NCBI GenBank assembly: GCA_024305405.1
Contig: JAKNDB010000098.1
Coordinates: 1,577,501 to 1,641,500, forward strand
DNA length: 64,000 nucleotides
Direction of reading: 5' to 3'
Origin: Dirofilaria immitis
Lineage: Eukaryota; Nematoda; Chromadorea; Rhabditida; Onchocercidae
Under the pieces are notes generated by a model that was not told the DNA's origin, did not search any database, and saw only the letters and a program-made list of their open reading frames with translations. Within the stretch, counting starts at the first letter, position 1; each line of letters opens with the position of its first letter. Shown in pieces: positions 12,084 through 25,700 of the stretch. The translations under genes and the position numbers were made by a program.

Positions 12084-13522
12084 GAGCCACTTATTATTAC
12101 CGTACCACGTGGATTATTAAGACGATCACTTCGAGAAATTATTCCAGGAAAAATTCACGTATTAGTTTTATTATTAATGGATCCGATATTAGATTGGTAA
12201 TATTATAATTTCATTTTTTTTTCCTTTTCTGATAATAACAATTATTTCTTTTTTTAAAATTTAACCTTCGTATTATATTCGATGAGGATTACGATAAGTA
12301 TATTTCTTTGAATTTTTTATTATACAGTAATCAATTTTTAGTGTACAGAATTATACAATATTATTTTATTGTTATTATGCAGTAATCAAAATGAGTGAAA
12401 TATTTTCATATCATAAATTTATTATTTATCATTGATCTATCATCAATTGCTAAAAAAAATTTTAGCTAATATTCATTGAATATTTATCGTTGGTTGATAA
12501 AAAATTTAACCAACATTCATTGATAACATTGGTTGATAAAAAATTTAATTAATACAATTTAGTATCATAGTATCGTAATCAACTAATACATTCATAGTTT
12601 ATATTTAATTAATATTAGATTGATTAATTTTATACTGTAAGAATAGCATTAATGTTAATATAAAATAACTACCATTTCTTTTAAAGTTATTAATTATTGA
12701 TTTGGAAGATGGGAAAACGATAAATGATTTTTAATCATTTAAGAAATGATAAAAGAATATTATCTGCTTCAAATAACTATAGCTATAATTAATATATGTA
12801 TATATGATCATTATATCATCAAGTAATTAGATATCATTATTGCCATTATATCAATCATTTAATAATAATTAATCAGTTTTCACCATCTGAAATATCGGAT
12901 TACGACTTATCACATGTACAACATCTTCCGTATCGTTTTAGCGGATTTCGTGATTTACGCTCACCAAGTCCACCTTTTGCATTCCTTTATGAATTTCCAA
13001 TGGTTTATATTTTAATTTTTACTTAATAATTAAAAAGCTAATTAATTAAAGAATAATTGTATTTAAAAAAAAAGGCAGAAATAATGTTGTAATTAAATTT
13101 TAATTAATTAATATTATTAATTATAAATAATTTTTAAATTTTAATTTTAAATAATTATTTAAAATCAAAACGCATTTTTTATTTATCACATTTCTTTTCT
13201 ACAGTTCAATTTTATTTTAATATATCGATTGATTTTTGTACTTTTTTTTTTTTAAATTTAATTTTAGCTATATCGTCATAATTTACCACAATATCCAATA
13301 TGTCCACCGTTACATGGTCGTTATCCTCCTACACCATTATCTCCACGATATTCAATAAATCCTATTAATGAACCACCACCTGATAGCATTTATGTATCAC
13401 CTGATAAGCGTTTACGAAAGCGACAAGTTATGTCGAAGTTAGCAAGACGACGTGGTGTTATGATTGATCCATTAAGTGGTAAAATGAAAATTGTAAAACA
13501 ACGAACTCATGCAAATATTTAA
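12084..13522 (+). CDS. unrecognised protein gene with proline-rich middle and basic C-terminus
   Basis: Three exons are supported. 12084-12196 encodes PLIITVPRGLLRRSLREIIP and a hydrophobic LVLLLMDPIL. 12877-13002 encodes FSPSEISDYDLSHVQHLPYR and SPSPPFAFLYEFPM. 13268-13522 encodes a Pro-rich segment (PQYPICPPLHGRYPPTPLSP) and a basic tail (KRLRKRQVMSKLARRRG) ending in TAA. The last two junctions keep frame. The first exon is one base off phase with the second, so a small exon is missing, a base is missing, or its boundaries differ. No start codon was located, so the 5' end lies upstream. Clear splice signals, codon-like composition and the contrast with flanking DNA argue that it is real. 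I do not recognise the family. The basic tail could bind nucleic acid, but that is only inference. Confidence 0.6.
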
Positions 13523-14140
13523 AAAAAAAAAAGAAAAAATTGATAATCTGATATGAAATGATAAGCAACGCAAATAATATTTTAATTATAAGCGAATAAA
13601 TAAATTTTTTTCTTACCTTTTTTCCCACAATTTAATTTACTTTTATTTTGACAACAAATAATAATTTAATTTTATCATTTTTGCAAGAAAAAAAAAGAGA
13701 AATGATTAAATAAATTTTAATATATTTAAAATACTATTTACAAACTCTTTCATTTTAATATTTTAATTGATATTTTGAAAAAAAAAAGAATAAAACTTTT
13801 TCATCGCTTATATTTACTTACATTTATTTTATATTTTTACTTTTTTTTTTAATTTTATTTTTATTGTTTATATTTATTATTTCAAAAAGATATCAATTTT
13901 TTTGATTCACTCTTAAAATTATTATTTATAAATATATGAAATATTATTTTCTAATTAATTATTCGATATTTTAAATTATTAATATTTCATAGGAAAATAT
14001 TTATTACTCAAATAATGGAATAATTTTTTTAATTTAATTATTAAACGAAAATTTTTTAAATTTTATCAATGTTTCATAGTAATATAATGATTTCCTTGAA
14101 TAACGGAATAATTTTTTTAATTAAATTATTCAAAAAAATT
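13523..14140. other. AT-rich intergenic DNA
   Basis: Probable 3' flank of the preceding gene, then low-complexity A/T sequence leading into the 33-bp minisatellite. Nothing else supported. Confidence 0.4.
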
Positions 14141-14144
14141 TTTA

Positions 14145-14488
14145 TTCACTCTTAAAATTATCATTGTAAATATATGATATATTATTAAAATTATCATTGT
14201 AAATATATGATATATTATTAAAATTATCATTGTAAATATATGACATATTATTAAAATTATCGTTGTAAATATATGATATATTATTAAAATTATCATTGTA
14301 AATATATGATATATTATTAAAATTATCATTGTAAATATATGATATATTATTAAAATTATCATTGTAAATATATGACATATTATTAAAATTATCATTGTAA
14401 ATATATGACATATTATTAAAATTATCATTGTAAATATATGACATATTATTAAAATTATCATTGTAAATATATGATATATAATCATTCA
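14145..14488. repeat. minisatellite, 33 bp x about 10
   Basis: Ten near-identical 33-bp units share AAAATTATCATTGTAAATAT, with a GATAT/GACAT variant after it. Because 33 is a multiple of three, two minus-strand frames stay open through the array and give repetitive peptides (such as YNDNFNN). These are artefacts of the repeat, not genes. Confidence 0.95.
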
Positions 14489-14489
14489 A

Positions 14490-15785
14490 TTTTTTAAATT
14501 TTATTAATATTTCATAGCAACGTAATGATTTACTTGAATAATGGAATAATAATTTATTCGATTAATGGAATAGTTATCAGTGAATTAAAAATATTTGCAA
14601 TATTTTTGAATAAAATCATAAAACTTTTAGAAATTTAAAAAAAAAAGAAAAATGGAAAAATATGCAAAATGATAATAATAGAAAATGTAATAAAATATTT
14701 AATACAAATAAATATATCAATGGAAAATAATTTTATTACATAAGAATTTTTGCATAAAAACTTTTCATCGTATCAATTGAAATATAAAAAGGAAAAATTG
14801 CAATAAAATTATCAACGTATTCAAATATCTGCGACATATATTTTTGCATAAATTAAAGGTATTATCTTATTTCTTATCTTATTTTTTTATCTTTTTTCTT
14901 ATTTAAAATCGATTAATCGAAAATTAAGTTGGAAAATGTATAATTTCAATAATTTGATAAATGTAAAATTAATGATAAAATTTTAAATTTAAAATTTAAT
15001 GTTTTGAATTAATTCAAGAGATAAAATTTCATTGCTAAAATATTATATTTTAACATTATGATAATAATTTTATCATAAATTATTCCTATTAAATATTGAT
15101 TTAATTTTAAATAAATTTTCCAACTGATATATTTTCTGATATATATAATTTTAGCACTTTTTTTTCATCATAAAAACGAAATAAAAAAGTTGATAAAATT
15201 AAATTTACCAATGATAATTTGATTATTCATTGGAAAAATAAAATTTTGAAATTGGAAATAAAATTTTAATACAAAATCGAATTAATTTCTTTTTAATTGA
15301 CTATTTCATTGATGGAACGAAAATTTCGCATTGAAATTAAAGAAAAATAAATTTAATTAAACTTTTTTCATTAAATTTCAAAACTATTTTAATATTATAA
15401 CTTTTCTACAAATATCATTTGATTTAAAATTATTTAATATATTCAAATATGAAAAAAGTACCGATAGATTAGTTTACTGATAAATTTTAACAGCTATCAG
15501 AAAAATATTGTAAAGTTTGATTGTTTTTTGTTAAATAAATTAACATTTACAATTCGAAAATAAAAATAATTCGAAGTTTGATAGTATAAAAATTGCTATT
15601 TTTAGGTATTAAAAAATTGATATTTTAATTTTTGTTTTCTCATTTAAAAATTTTAGCTTAAATTAAGCAAATATTTTTAAAACATAAAAATTAATTTTTA
15701 TTCTTTCCAACTTTTTAGCGATACCTTCTCGAAATGCACGATACATTTGCGAAACATAAGCATTCATAGTAAAAATTTTTTATCA
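14490..15785. other. AT-rich intergenic DNA, no gene supported
   Basis: A/T runs, no motif. A few bases at the start repeat the flank of the minisatellite (an ATTCAAT/TTTTTAAATTTTAT stretch also seen near 14045-14070). Confidence 0.4.
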
Positions 15786-15789
15786 TTAG

Positions 15790-16580
15790 TTAGATTATCT
15801 TATTCCTAGCAATGAATTTTTTAATATTATTCTATTCTTTATGTGATGTTTTTATATTATTCTATTCTTTGCAGTTTTTAATATTATTCTATTATCTACA
15901 GCAACTTTTTTCCATATATTTTTCTATTACTTGAGTGAATTTTTTTAATATTATTCCATTCCTCATTTTTCCAATATTATTCTATTCTTCGCACAATTTT
16001 TTTTAAAATGTTATTCCATTTTATATATTATTTCATTATTTGAACAAATTATTTATCATATATTATTCTATTCTTTGAGCAGTTTTTTTAAATATTATTC
16101 CACTCTTCATTTTTTCCATTTTATTCTATTTTTCGCATGAACTTTTTTAAATGGAATTCTATACTTTATATAAGTTTTTTTAATATGATATTTCATTATC
16201 TGCGTAAATTTTTTTCATATATTATTCTATCATTTAAATGAATTTTTTTGAATGTTATTCTATTCTTGGCATGAGTTATCTTATATTATTCTATTCTTTG
16301 TACAGATCTTTTTATATTTATTCTTCGCATGAATTTTTTTAATATTGCTGAATTCTTCATATTTTTTAAATATTATTTTATTCCTCATATTTTTTAAATA
16401 TTATTTTATTCCTTCATATATTATTCTATCATTTAAATGAATTTTTTTGAATGTTATACTATTCCTGACATGAGTTTTCTTATATTATTCTATTCTTTGT
16501 ACGAATTTTTTAGATTATTATATTCATTGCATGAATTTTTAATATTATTCTATTTTTTATATGAATTTTTTCAATAGAAA
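15790..16580. repeat. degenerate T-rich tandem array, unit about 33-40 bp
   Basis: More than 15 loose copies of a unit built on TATTATTCTATTCTTTG followed by CATGAATTTTTT recur across the segment with length and base variation. It is an aged minisatellite. Confidence 0.75.
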
Positions 16581-18550
16581 AGATTAAATTCTATTACTGT
16601 AACAGATGAAAATACAATTAAATAGATTGCTTCTACCTATAACTAACAAGTATATTTGGCATTAATAAAATATCTAATTTTATAAATAGCAAAATTTTAA
16701 TTCCAAATTTTACTTAAACTTTTTAAATATTATGAAAATTGTGCCTATAAAATTTCTAATCCATAAATGGCAAAATTTTAATTAAAAATTTTTTCCCAAA
16801 TAATTGAAAACAAATTGATATTTATTTTGATTATCATTTTCAATTCATTTTCGATAATAGTTAAAAGAAAAAAGCTAAGATAAAATCAATTTTAAGCAAT
16901 ATTTTTGTGAAAATTTTATTTTAATAATTTTAAAAAAACTTGATTAAATTTTATCAGATTAAAAACTTTCCAAATCTTATCTATTATCAAATTATGTCAC
17001 TGTTTTTTTCAATAGATTGATTAATTGATAAAAATTGTTCAAATATTAGTTATCTTAGATTAATATGAATAATTTTATTCATCAAAATAAATACATTTAA
17101 AATTATCTTACATTGCATAAATTATGACTAAAATCAATATTTAATTAATTAATCGTAAATGAAAATTGAGAAAAGCTTAATGCTTTAAAAAAATAATAAA
17201 AAAATGCTTATTCTTGAGAAAATATCATTTTTTTTTAAAAAAAATTAAATTAAAAACTTTTCTCATTTTATATGATTTATCTAATATTTTATGAAAAATC
17301 AAGAAAAAAATCGTAAAATGCTATATTTTTATGTGATAAAATAATTGCATATCTTTGGAAAGGATTTCCTTTCTTCAAAACTTTTCATTTTCAATTTAAA
17401 ATTTTTATTTATATCATTTTCTCGAGGCTATCATCAATTTGTTTATTTTGCACAACTGATTGAATAAACAAATGATAAAAGGCATTTGTGATAAGAATTG
17501 TGAGCGTATAATTAATGTTTAAACACGTATATTATTGATATATATATATATGATAGCTATTGTTATTTGTTTACTAAAGATTTAACATTTAGCGATGAAA
17601 TTGATAAAATAAATATCATTTAATCAATATTTATCGATTATCGATATGTTCTTAAGAATTGTTAAATAATTATGAATAAAAATTAAATATCTTAAGTAAT
17701 CCTTTAATAAATATATATATATATATAATGCGGAGAACTCTGATGAATATAACAACGTATACGTTTACAAAAAAACGTGTATGTTTATCAGATGATAAGT
17801 ACCAAAAATAAGTTTTACTTAATTCAATTCGATTTGATTAACTCATGATGATCATAGCAATATTTAAAATTTATTGAAAAATTCTGAAAGTATAACAAAC
17901 TAATTTCTTTTTTACTAAATACTTTCTCAATTGATTATTTTTATCATTTCTGTAATTTTAAAAGCTTATTTCTTATTCATTTAAAAAGAATTAAAAAATA
18001 TCTTATCAAATTATTCGATAACTTATCAATAACGTGCATAATGTAAAAAATTTTTCCAAAAATTATTTTATCTAAATGCAAATAAGGAAATTCAAATATT
18101 CTCAATTTTACATGAAAATAAGTCGTTCCTTGTATTTTATAATAATTTAATTTTAACGTCATTCTCGAGAATACTACATAGATTTGTCATTCTCGAAAAT
18201 GAATGCACATATTTCTGTAACGCAAAATTAAGACAAATATTTATGAAATAAGTAAAACTAATGTAAAATGTAAATATATGCAACATTACATAGAGTAAAA
18301 GAAACTTTTTTTCACGTACGTATTTCGAGAAAAAATTGCGTATCGACGATTAAAATTTATTATTGTTATCATTTAGAATTAGTTTTTTCAGAAGATTTCA
18401 TTGAATTTATTATTTCAACATGAACGTTCAGAATCTTTTACATACAGAATCTTTTTATTTTAGAATCTCCCTTTCATTTATTCCATTCCATAATCATTGC
18501 ATTCATTTTAATTAATGATCATATAACCATTCATTGCTATTGGATGTAGA
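16581..18550. other. AT-rich intergenic DNA, no gene supported
   Basis: Contains TA microsatellites (about 17537-17552 and 17711-17728). The 61-codon minus-strand frame near 17977-18162 has no supporting motif or splice structure. Confidence 0.4.
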
Positions 18551-18850
18551 ATTCATTTTTTCCATTACTATATCATAAATTCAATGTAATAAATTTTTAG
18601 AGTGAAATTTCACATATATATTTTCATAATGGTTAAAGTTTTTTACAATGACTCATCCTGCATTATCAATATATAAGCATTTTAATTATTATCATATCAC
18701 TTATATTGTTTGTTCGAGAATTCATTTTTCTCATTACTATAACATAGATTCACTGTAATAGATTTTAAGCTTAAATTTCACATATATATTTTTTTAATGG
18801 TTAAATTTTTTTACAATAATTCATGCTGCATTATTATCACTATATATCTT
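18551..18850. repeat. tandem duplication, about 170-bp unit x 2
   Basis: The block from ATTCATTTTT through the CACATATATATTTT core to TCCTGCATTA at 18551-18665 recurs at about 18720-18835 (ATTCATTTTTCTCATTACTA, CACATATATATTTTT, CATGCTGCATTA). Copies differ by scattered substitutions. Confidence 0.75.
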
Positions 18851-19454
18851 TTTGATTCATATCAATTGATATAAATTTCATAACTTTTATTTTTTTTTTT
18901 ACTAACTTATCATAAAATCTCATCCTAACAGATATCTATTCCAAAATTTGATAAAACTTTAGCAAGATATATAGCTTCATTATCGTGATTTTTTGATAAT
19001 AATATTAAATGCGCGTATGCGAAATGAGTTTTTTAAGCAATTTAAAAGTATGTGCAAAAAGATTTGGTAAAATTTTTTTCCATTTAATAATTTTATTTCA
19101 TAAGACAAAAATATAATTTTCAAAAAGTAATTGAAAAAATGAAGAGCACTTATGATAGGAATAATTAAAACTATCTATCAATTCAAATTTATTTGAATAA
19201 ACAAGCCAATTGAAAGAATTATTTTCAATTCGAATAATTTATTGATTTATCTATCATTTCATCAATTTAAATTTTGCTTATTCAATATGTCAGTATGAGA
19301 AATTATTATAATAAATTAATTAAAAGAAATTATAAAATTAATATTTTATAAAAATTTCTATTTTCTAATTTTTATTATTAACATTTTCTTTTTTGAAATA
19401 TTTAATTAGGAAATTATTATCTATTAAAATTTCTTTTTCTTTTTATAATTTTTT

Positions 19455-19858
19455 TTATGCATTCAGAATCCTTTTTTATCATTAATTTTTTAATGCATTC
19501 CGAATCCTTTTTTTTTTTTATTGTCAATTCCTCACATATTTAGAATCGTTTTTCATCGTTAACTCCTCATGCATTCAGAAATCTTTTTTTTCCATCTTTA
19601 ATGCATTTAAAATTCTTTTTCACCGTTAATTCTTCATGCACTCAGATTCTTTTTTTTATCTTTAATTCTTCATGCATTTTAAATCCTTTTTCATCATTTA
19701 ATTCTTTATGCTTTCAGAATCTTTTTTCATCATTAATTCTATGCATTTTTTCATCATCAAATTTATTATGCATTCGGAATCCTTTTTCGTCATCAATTCT
19801 TTATACTTTTATAAACTTTTTTGTCGTTAATTCGTTGCAAACTTAGAATCTTATTTAA
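19455..19858. repeat. degenerate tandem array, unit about 36 bp
   Basis: About ten loose copies of ATGCATTCAGAATC followed by CTTTTTTCATCATTAATTC. A plus-strand frame (19601-19846) inside it is just the repeat translated (serine/phenylalanine-rich) and is not a gene. Confidence 0.8.
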
Positions 19859-22740
19859 AAATGATAATTTACACTCGAATCAAACAAAAGACATTTTGAC
19901 ATCTTAATTTCAAAATATTTCTTGGAAAATTAAAAAAGATAAGATGCTTATCATAAGTTATGATAAGCAATTATTCATAAGCAACAACCGATTTTTCGAT
20001 CATTTTTAATTTAAATTCAATTCAAATTAAATTTAAAATAATAAAATAGAAATTTCATCTTTTGATAATATCATTTATAATTAATTATAAACTTAGTGAA
20101 AATATATTGGCCAGAAGTTTTATAATTATCCCAACATATTTAAATAGTTCAAGGTTATTTCATATATATATCATCATGAAAATTCGAATTTTTATACTTA
20201 ATTTGAATCAAATTTTTAAATTGAATTTTTAAAGTTTAAAAATGATCGAAAAATCGATTGTTATAAAGAGAATGTTATTCGTAAAGCAAAAAAAAATTAG
20301 CATAAATAATTTGATAAAATGATAAATTAGAAGATTTAAATTGATACATTTTTATTAAATTACATAATAGACTTTTGTTATTATCAAATAAAAAAAATTT
20401 GATCGGATGATAACTTTTTATTATCATCGCTATAATCTGATACTATAAAGCATTTTATTGTTTTCATTCCAAACTTTGATATCATTTCGATGAATCATTT
20501 TGAACAGGCAATAATTATTGATTGATCAAAAATTAGATCAATGTTTTCACAAAATTTTGCACTTTTTGGGTTTTTTTCTTTAACATTTCAAATAGGAGAA
20601 AAATTAACAAAAATTATTCATAATGAATTATTGCTTTTTTTCTTTTTAATAAGAGATTATTTAATGGGAATTTTTTTTTTTCGAGAATGGGAAAATAAAG
20701 AAATATGTCGAGAATGACTGGAAATTAATAAATAAGATAATGTTTCATAAAATGATTTATACCAATGTTCCACTTAATTGTTCATTTTTTCAAAAAAAAA
20801 AATTCATTATTCTTTTGACCAATTTATTTTGAATTTTTGTTTTGTTTTTTTTTGCACGAATATTATCATTTATTGTTATCATTTATCAATGATAACAACA
20901 TTTAATTTAATAACGTGTTATATAATATGATAGAATTTTAAAGTTTTAAAATTTAATTCAACCTTTACTAACACTATTTGTTGATAGTAAAAATTTTAAT
21001 TTTGTTAATTATCATTTCTTCTAAATACTTATAAAAATAATATTATTTCTTAACTTTTATTTTATAAATATTATTATTTATAGAAAAGATAAACAATATT
21101 TAGCAATAATTGTTTTATAAATTTTTTTATTTTTTTATAATTTTTAAAGGTAAAAATTGTATATATTTTAATTGTAATATTTAAGATCAATCATAGATTA
21201 TTAATAATCAATCATTTATTTATATTAAAAAATGATAAGATAAGTATGAATAAGATAAAATAAGCATATTTTAAAAAAAGTTTAAATATTATAAAATTTA
21301 AATTTAATGCTTATAAGATTTAAATTTTTATAAACATCAAAATATTTTAGCTTATCTTATTTAACAATCAAAACTTTGTGTCTTTAATAAATTGTTATAT
21401 ATTTCTCGCTATTCATTTGATATCCGTTTTCCGTATTTTATAAGCAGTGATAATATGAGAATATAAAATTGATTTTAACAATTCTTCTGTTAATCGTTTA
21501 TTTGTAATAAAAGCATATTTTAATGAATTTCTATAATTTCATTTTATTCATTTGATTAGATGAGCTTTAAAAGTTTAATTATTATTATTATTATTGTTAA
21601 ATTCGATGAATTATATTCTTACAATTATACAAACATAATTTTTTGCTATATTTTTGAATTTAATTTTATAAAATTTAAAACATTTACAATTTAAAATATT
21701 TTTTGCTTGGAATTAATAATTATTTCAAATAATCTTTTATAATTTAATTAATACTTAAATATTATTTTTAATATTAGTATCACAAAATAAGTTTTATATT
21801 ATTAAATTTTTTTCGTCGTCTTTTTTTTGCTTATCGGATGTATTAGCATAGTTTGATTTAATCAAATATTAATGCTATCATTAATTTATTTGATATTTTA
21901 ATTGAAATATATTTATTTCAAAATTTACTGTCACATTTTGTTTTGATTTATTTAATTTATTTTTTTGATTCAAAAATTATTTGTCAAATTTTGTTTTTTC
22001 ATTTATTTATTTTTGATTTTTTTCATTTTTTTCGAATAAAATATGAAAAAAGCAATAATTTTTTAAATTTATTTTTATTTTTTTAGCAAATAAAATAAAA
22101 ATGTAAATTTATTCGGAAAACGATGAATTTTTCTTTTTCTTTTTCCATCTTTTTTCTTAAAAGATTTTTCAATATATTTGTATATTAAAATATATAAAAT
22201 AATTTTATATTTTTATTTCACATATACATTTATTGCATATTGTTTTTATTCCTAAAAATTGCAATTATTTTAATGAAATTACAGTAATTATTTATATCGT
22301 ATAACAATTCTAATATATTTATCAATAAATTGGGAATTATTTCCTTTTAAACTTTAATTTCAAAATTTTTAAATATTTTTGATTGTGAACGATTAATCGA
22401 TTAATTTTTGTAAAATAAAATATTTTCGAAATAATTTATGCAAATCGTTTCGAATTATTTGACAAAATTTCGTAATTTTTTTTTAATAAAATTATTATTT
22501 TTTCGTAAAATATATTAATTTTAGGATTTTAGGATGAAAAATAAAAGTTTTATTTCCTAAAAATACTTTTTTATAATAATTTATGAAAATTTATGCTTTA
22601 TGTTCGAATTTTTTATAAAATAAAATTTAAATATTTTATTTTGAATTTTTTAAAATACTTTTCTTTTAAAATTATCCAAAATACCATAAATAACATCGAT
22701 TTTTTTTTTGTATCCAAATTAACTTATCATTTTATTAATT
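19859..22740. other. AT-rich intergenic DNA upstream of the fucosyltransferase gene
   Basis: Extremely A/T-rich with no supported frame. Presumably contains the promoter of the downstream gene, but no element can be singled out from sequence of this composition. Confidence 0.4.
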
Positions 22741-22750
22741 AGTATTTCAG

Positions 22751-25700
22751 ATGATTGCAACAATATCAGCAAATAATCAACAAATAATTGATATACGAAA
22801 TATTATCAGATATCTTAGACAGATTGCATATCGTTTTCGGTATATTTTCATTATTATTACGACCATTTATGGTTTTATTATTATGCTACCTGATGATTTA
22901 ATAAATTACAAATTGAGACGAAAGGTAAATATATTTAGTAATTTTAGAATAATTATACCTAATAATTAATTAATTAGTATTAATGGTAATAAAATTTCTA
23001 CTTGTTTTTATACTTCGTTCGAATTAAATCAATTAATTCGAATAAAATAAATGAACTTACAGTATGCTGTTAACAAAATATCGCTACTAATTTTTGCTAT
23101 AAATTAATAGTCGAATATTTGAAATGAATAAAAATTGAAATGAATTGAGGAAATTGATAAATCAAATAATCTCTTAATGGAACTATCAATTAACAATCAT
23201 AATAAATTGCAACGATCAAATGATGGTAAAATAAATAAACAAAAATCGAATTTACCTATTAATACGAACGGTTGGCTTATCAATTTTTTTCATATGTAAT
23301 TTTGAATTTTTGCATTTCTTTTTAAAATTAATTATAAATATATTATTTGAAATGGATATATTAGAAATGATTATATTATTATTTTTACTAATTTATTAAT
23401 TTTTATGTTCATTTTTAATGAATTTAATTTTATAAAAATTTAGTTATATTTTGCAGTTTTAGCCTAAAATTTTTATTAATATGCTTTAATTATATGTGAT
23501 TATTATCGTTATTAATTTGTGATAAATCGTATGTAAATATGAATATGTAGTATTTGGTGCTTTTGCAATAATATTATTTAAATATTTCATTCATATTTAT
23601 TTTTCTGTTTAGTTATCTCTTAACAGCCTAATTAATAATTTCTTTTTCCAATTAAAATTTATTGATCGTAAATTTATATATTCGCATATATATATATATA
23701 TATATATGTATTATCACTGGAAAGATAATCAGTAAAAGAGATAAGATAAGGTAAAAAGAAAATAGTAAGTAAATTTATTTACAAATGTATTTACTATTTA
23801 TATTTATTTATAAAAATGATATTTTGCTAATTTTAAATGTCAATTTGTTTTGTCAATATTTAGAAATTCCCATATATATTAACCATTTTTTCGGGTCGCA
23901 TAAAATAATTTGTTCTATCTCATTTTTATCAATGATAAAAATATTAATTAACATTTATATGAAATTATGCAATACAGCAATAGTATTTTGTGCAATTCTT
24001 TTTTTTTTGAAAATTGGTTATTATTAAATTCTAATTAATATTTTAAAATTAAATCGTTTCTTTTTTTCAAAATAAATTTTCATTAAAAATTTGTATAATT
24101 TGTGAAAAATAATCAAAAAAGACGAAAAAATATTTGCGAAAAATGCCAAATTATTTTTTTTTACAGCTATTCCATTATATTCATCAGAACATGGTATAAT
24201 TATGATTGAAAATATTGTTGGTGAAAATCCCGATGAAATATATCGACGATTTATACCACCAAAAATATCGGTTAATTTTGAAAAAAATTTTCCAAAAAAA
24301 AAAGAGAAAAGGAAGAAAAGAATTAAAAATTATTAATTTAAAAAGTTTTAAAAGATAAAACAAAATTTTATATTTTTTTGAAAAAAATACAAAATTTTTG
24401 AAAAAAAAATATAAAATTTTTTCCGCCAAAAATTTAAGAATTATTTCTATTTTTAGAATTTTTTTTTGATTTTTTCGTTTAAAAAAAATTTTTTTAATTA
24501 AATAAAATTTTTTGAAACGTTCTGCCTTTTTTTTTTGTTATAAATAAAATAATTTTATTAATTTTTTTAAAAAAATATTTATTTTAGGAAATGATGTAAA
24601 AATAATTGAGCTAAGTTATGGTATAACACAAATATCAAATGTTAATATGGGTGGTTGTAAAGAATGGCAATGTATTATACGTATTCGAAAATCAAATATA
24701 ATTATTCCAACAGCTGAAGCTATCTTGATTAATTCGTTGAAAGAACGATATCATCGTTATCCCAATCAATATTATATATTTTTCACACAGGTTTTCCCAA
24801 TTAATCATTCCTTATCATTTATCATCAAATAATAGATAACAAATAAAGGTAACTTATAAAAAAGAAAATAAAATTGATTGAATAAATTAAATAGCAATTT
24901 ATTTATTATAAATATTTTGATTAATTCGTTGAAAGAACGATATCATCGTTATCCCAATCAATATTATATATTTTTCACACAGGTTTTCCCAATTAATCAT
25001 TCCTTATCATTTATCATCAAATAATAGATAACAAATAAAGGTAATTTGTAAAAAGGAAATAAAATTGATTGAATAAATTAAATAGTAATTTATTTATTAT
25101 AAACAATAAAAATATCTTAATGTTTTAAAAAAAGAAAGAGAGAATAATTTAAATTAAATTTATCAAAATAATATATTCTTTTTATTTTTCAATGCTTTTT
25201 TTATCTTAAAAATTATCAATTTATATTATCATATATATCGAAATTATAAATTTATTACAATCAAATGTTACGATGTTATTTCAATAATATAAGAAATAAT
25301 TAAATAAGCAATAAATTTTATTATAATCAAATATTGTTTCAGAGGAATTAATATATAATTGTAGAAGTTAATAAATTTATCATTATTATTATCAAGCATT
25401 ATCGTCAATCATTGCAGAAATTATACATAATATAAGTAGGCAAATTTGATTAGTAACAAATATTGCAATATTACTTCAATAATTGTTAATATCAATTATA
25501 GATAGAAGTGATAAATTTATTATGATCAAATTTTTAACCGAATAATTAAATTTGTTATGATTAAATATTACCGTTGCTCAATTATTTCAGGAATCAGCAG
25601 CTAATTATCCAACCGATGATTTATCCTTCAATTTATCATTAAATTTTATCCGTAATAGTCCAATTTCATCACCATATGGATATGCGGTAAAATTGGCGAA

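Noticed and set aside
14126..14489. Two repetitive 115-119-codon minus-strand frames
   Set aside because: They are translations of the 33-bp minisatellite and have no other support.
23785..24027. 80-codon frame inside fucosyltransferase intron 1
   Set aside because: Considered as a missing stem exon, but composition is random-like and no usable splice sites restore phase with exon 2.
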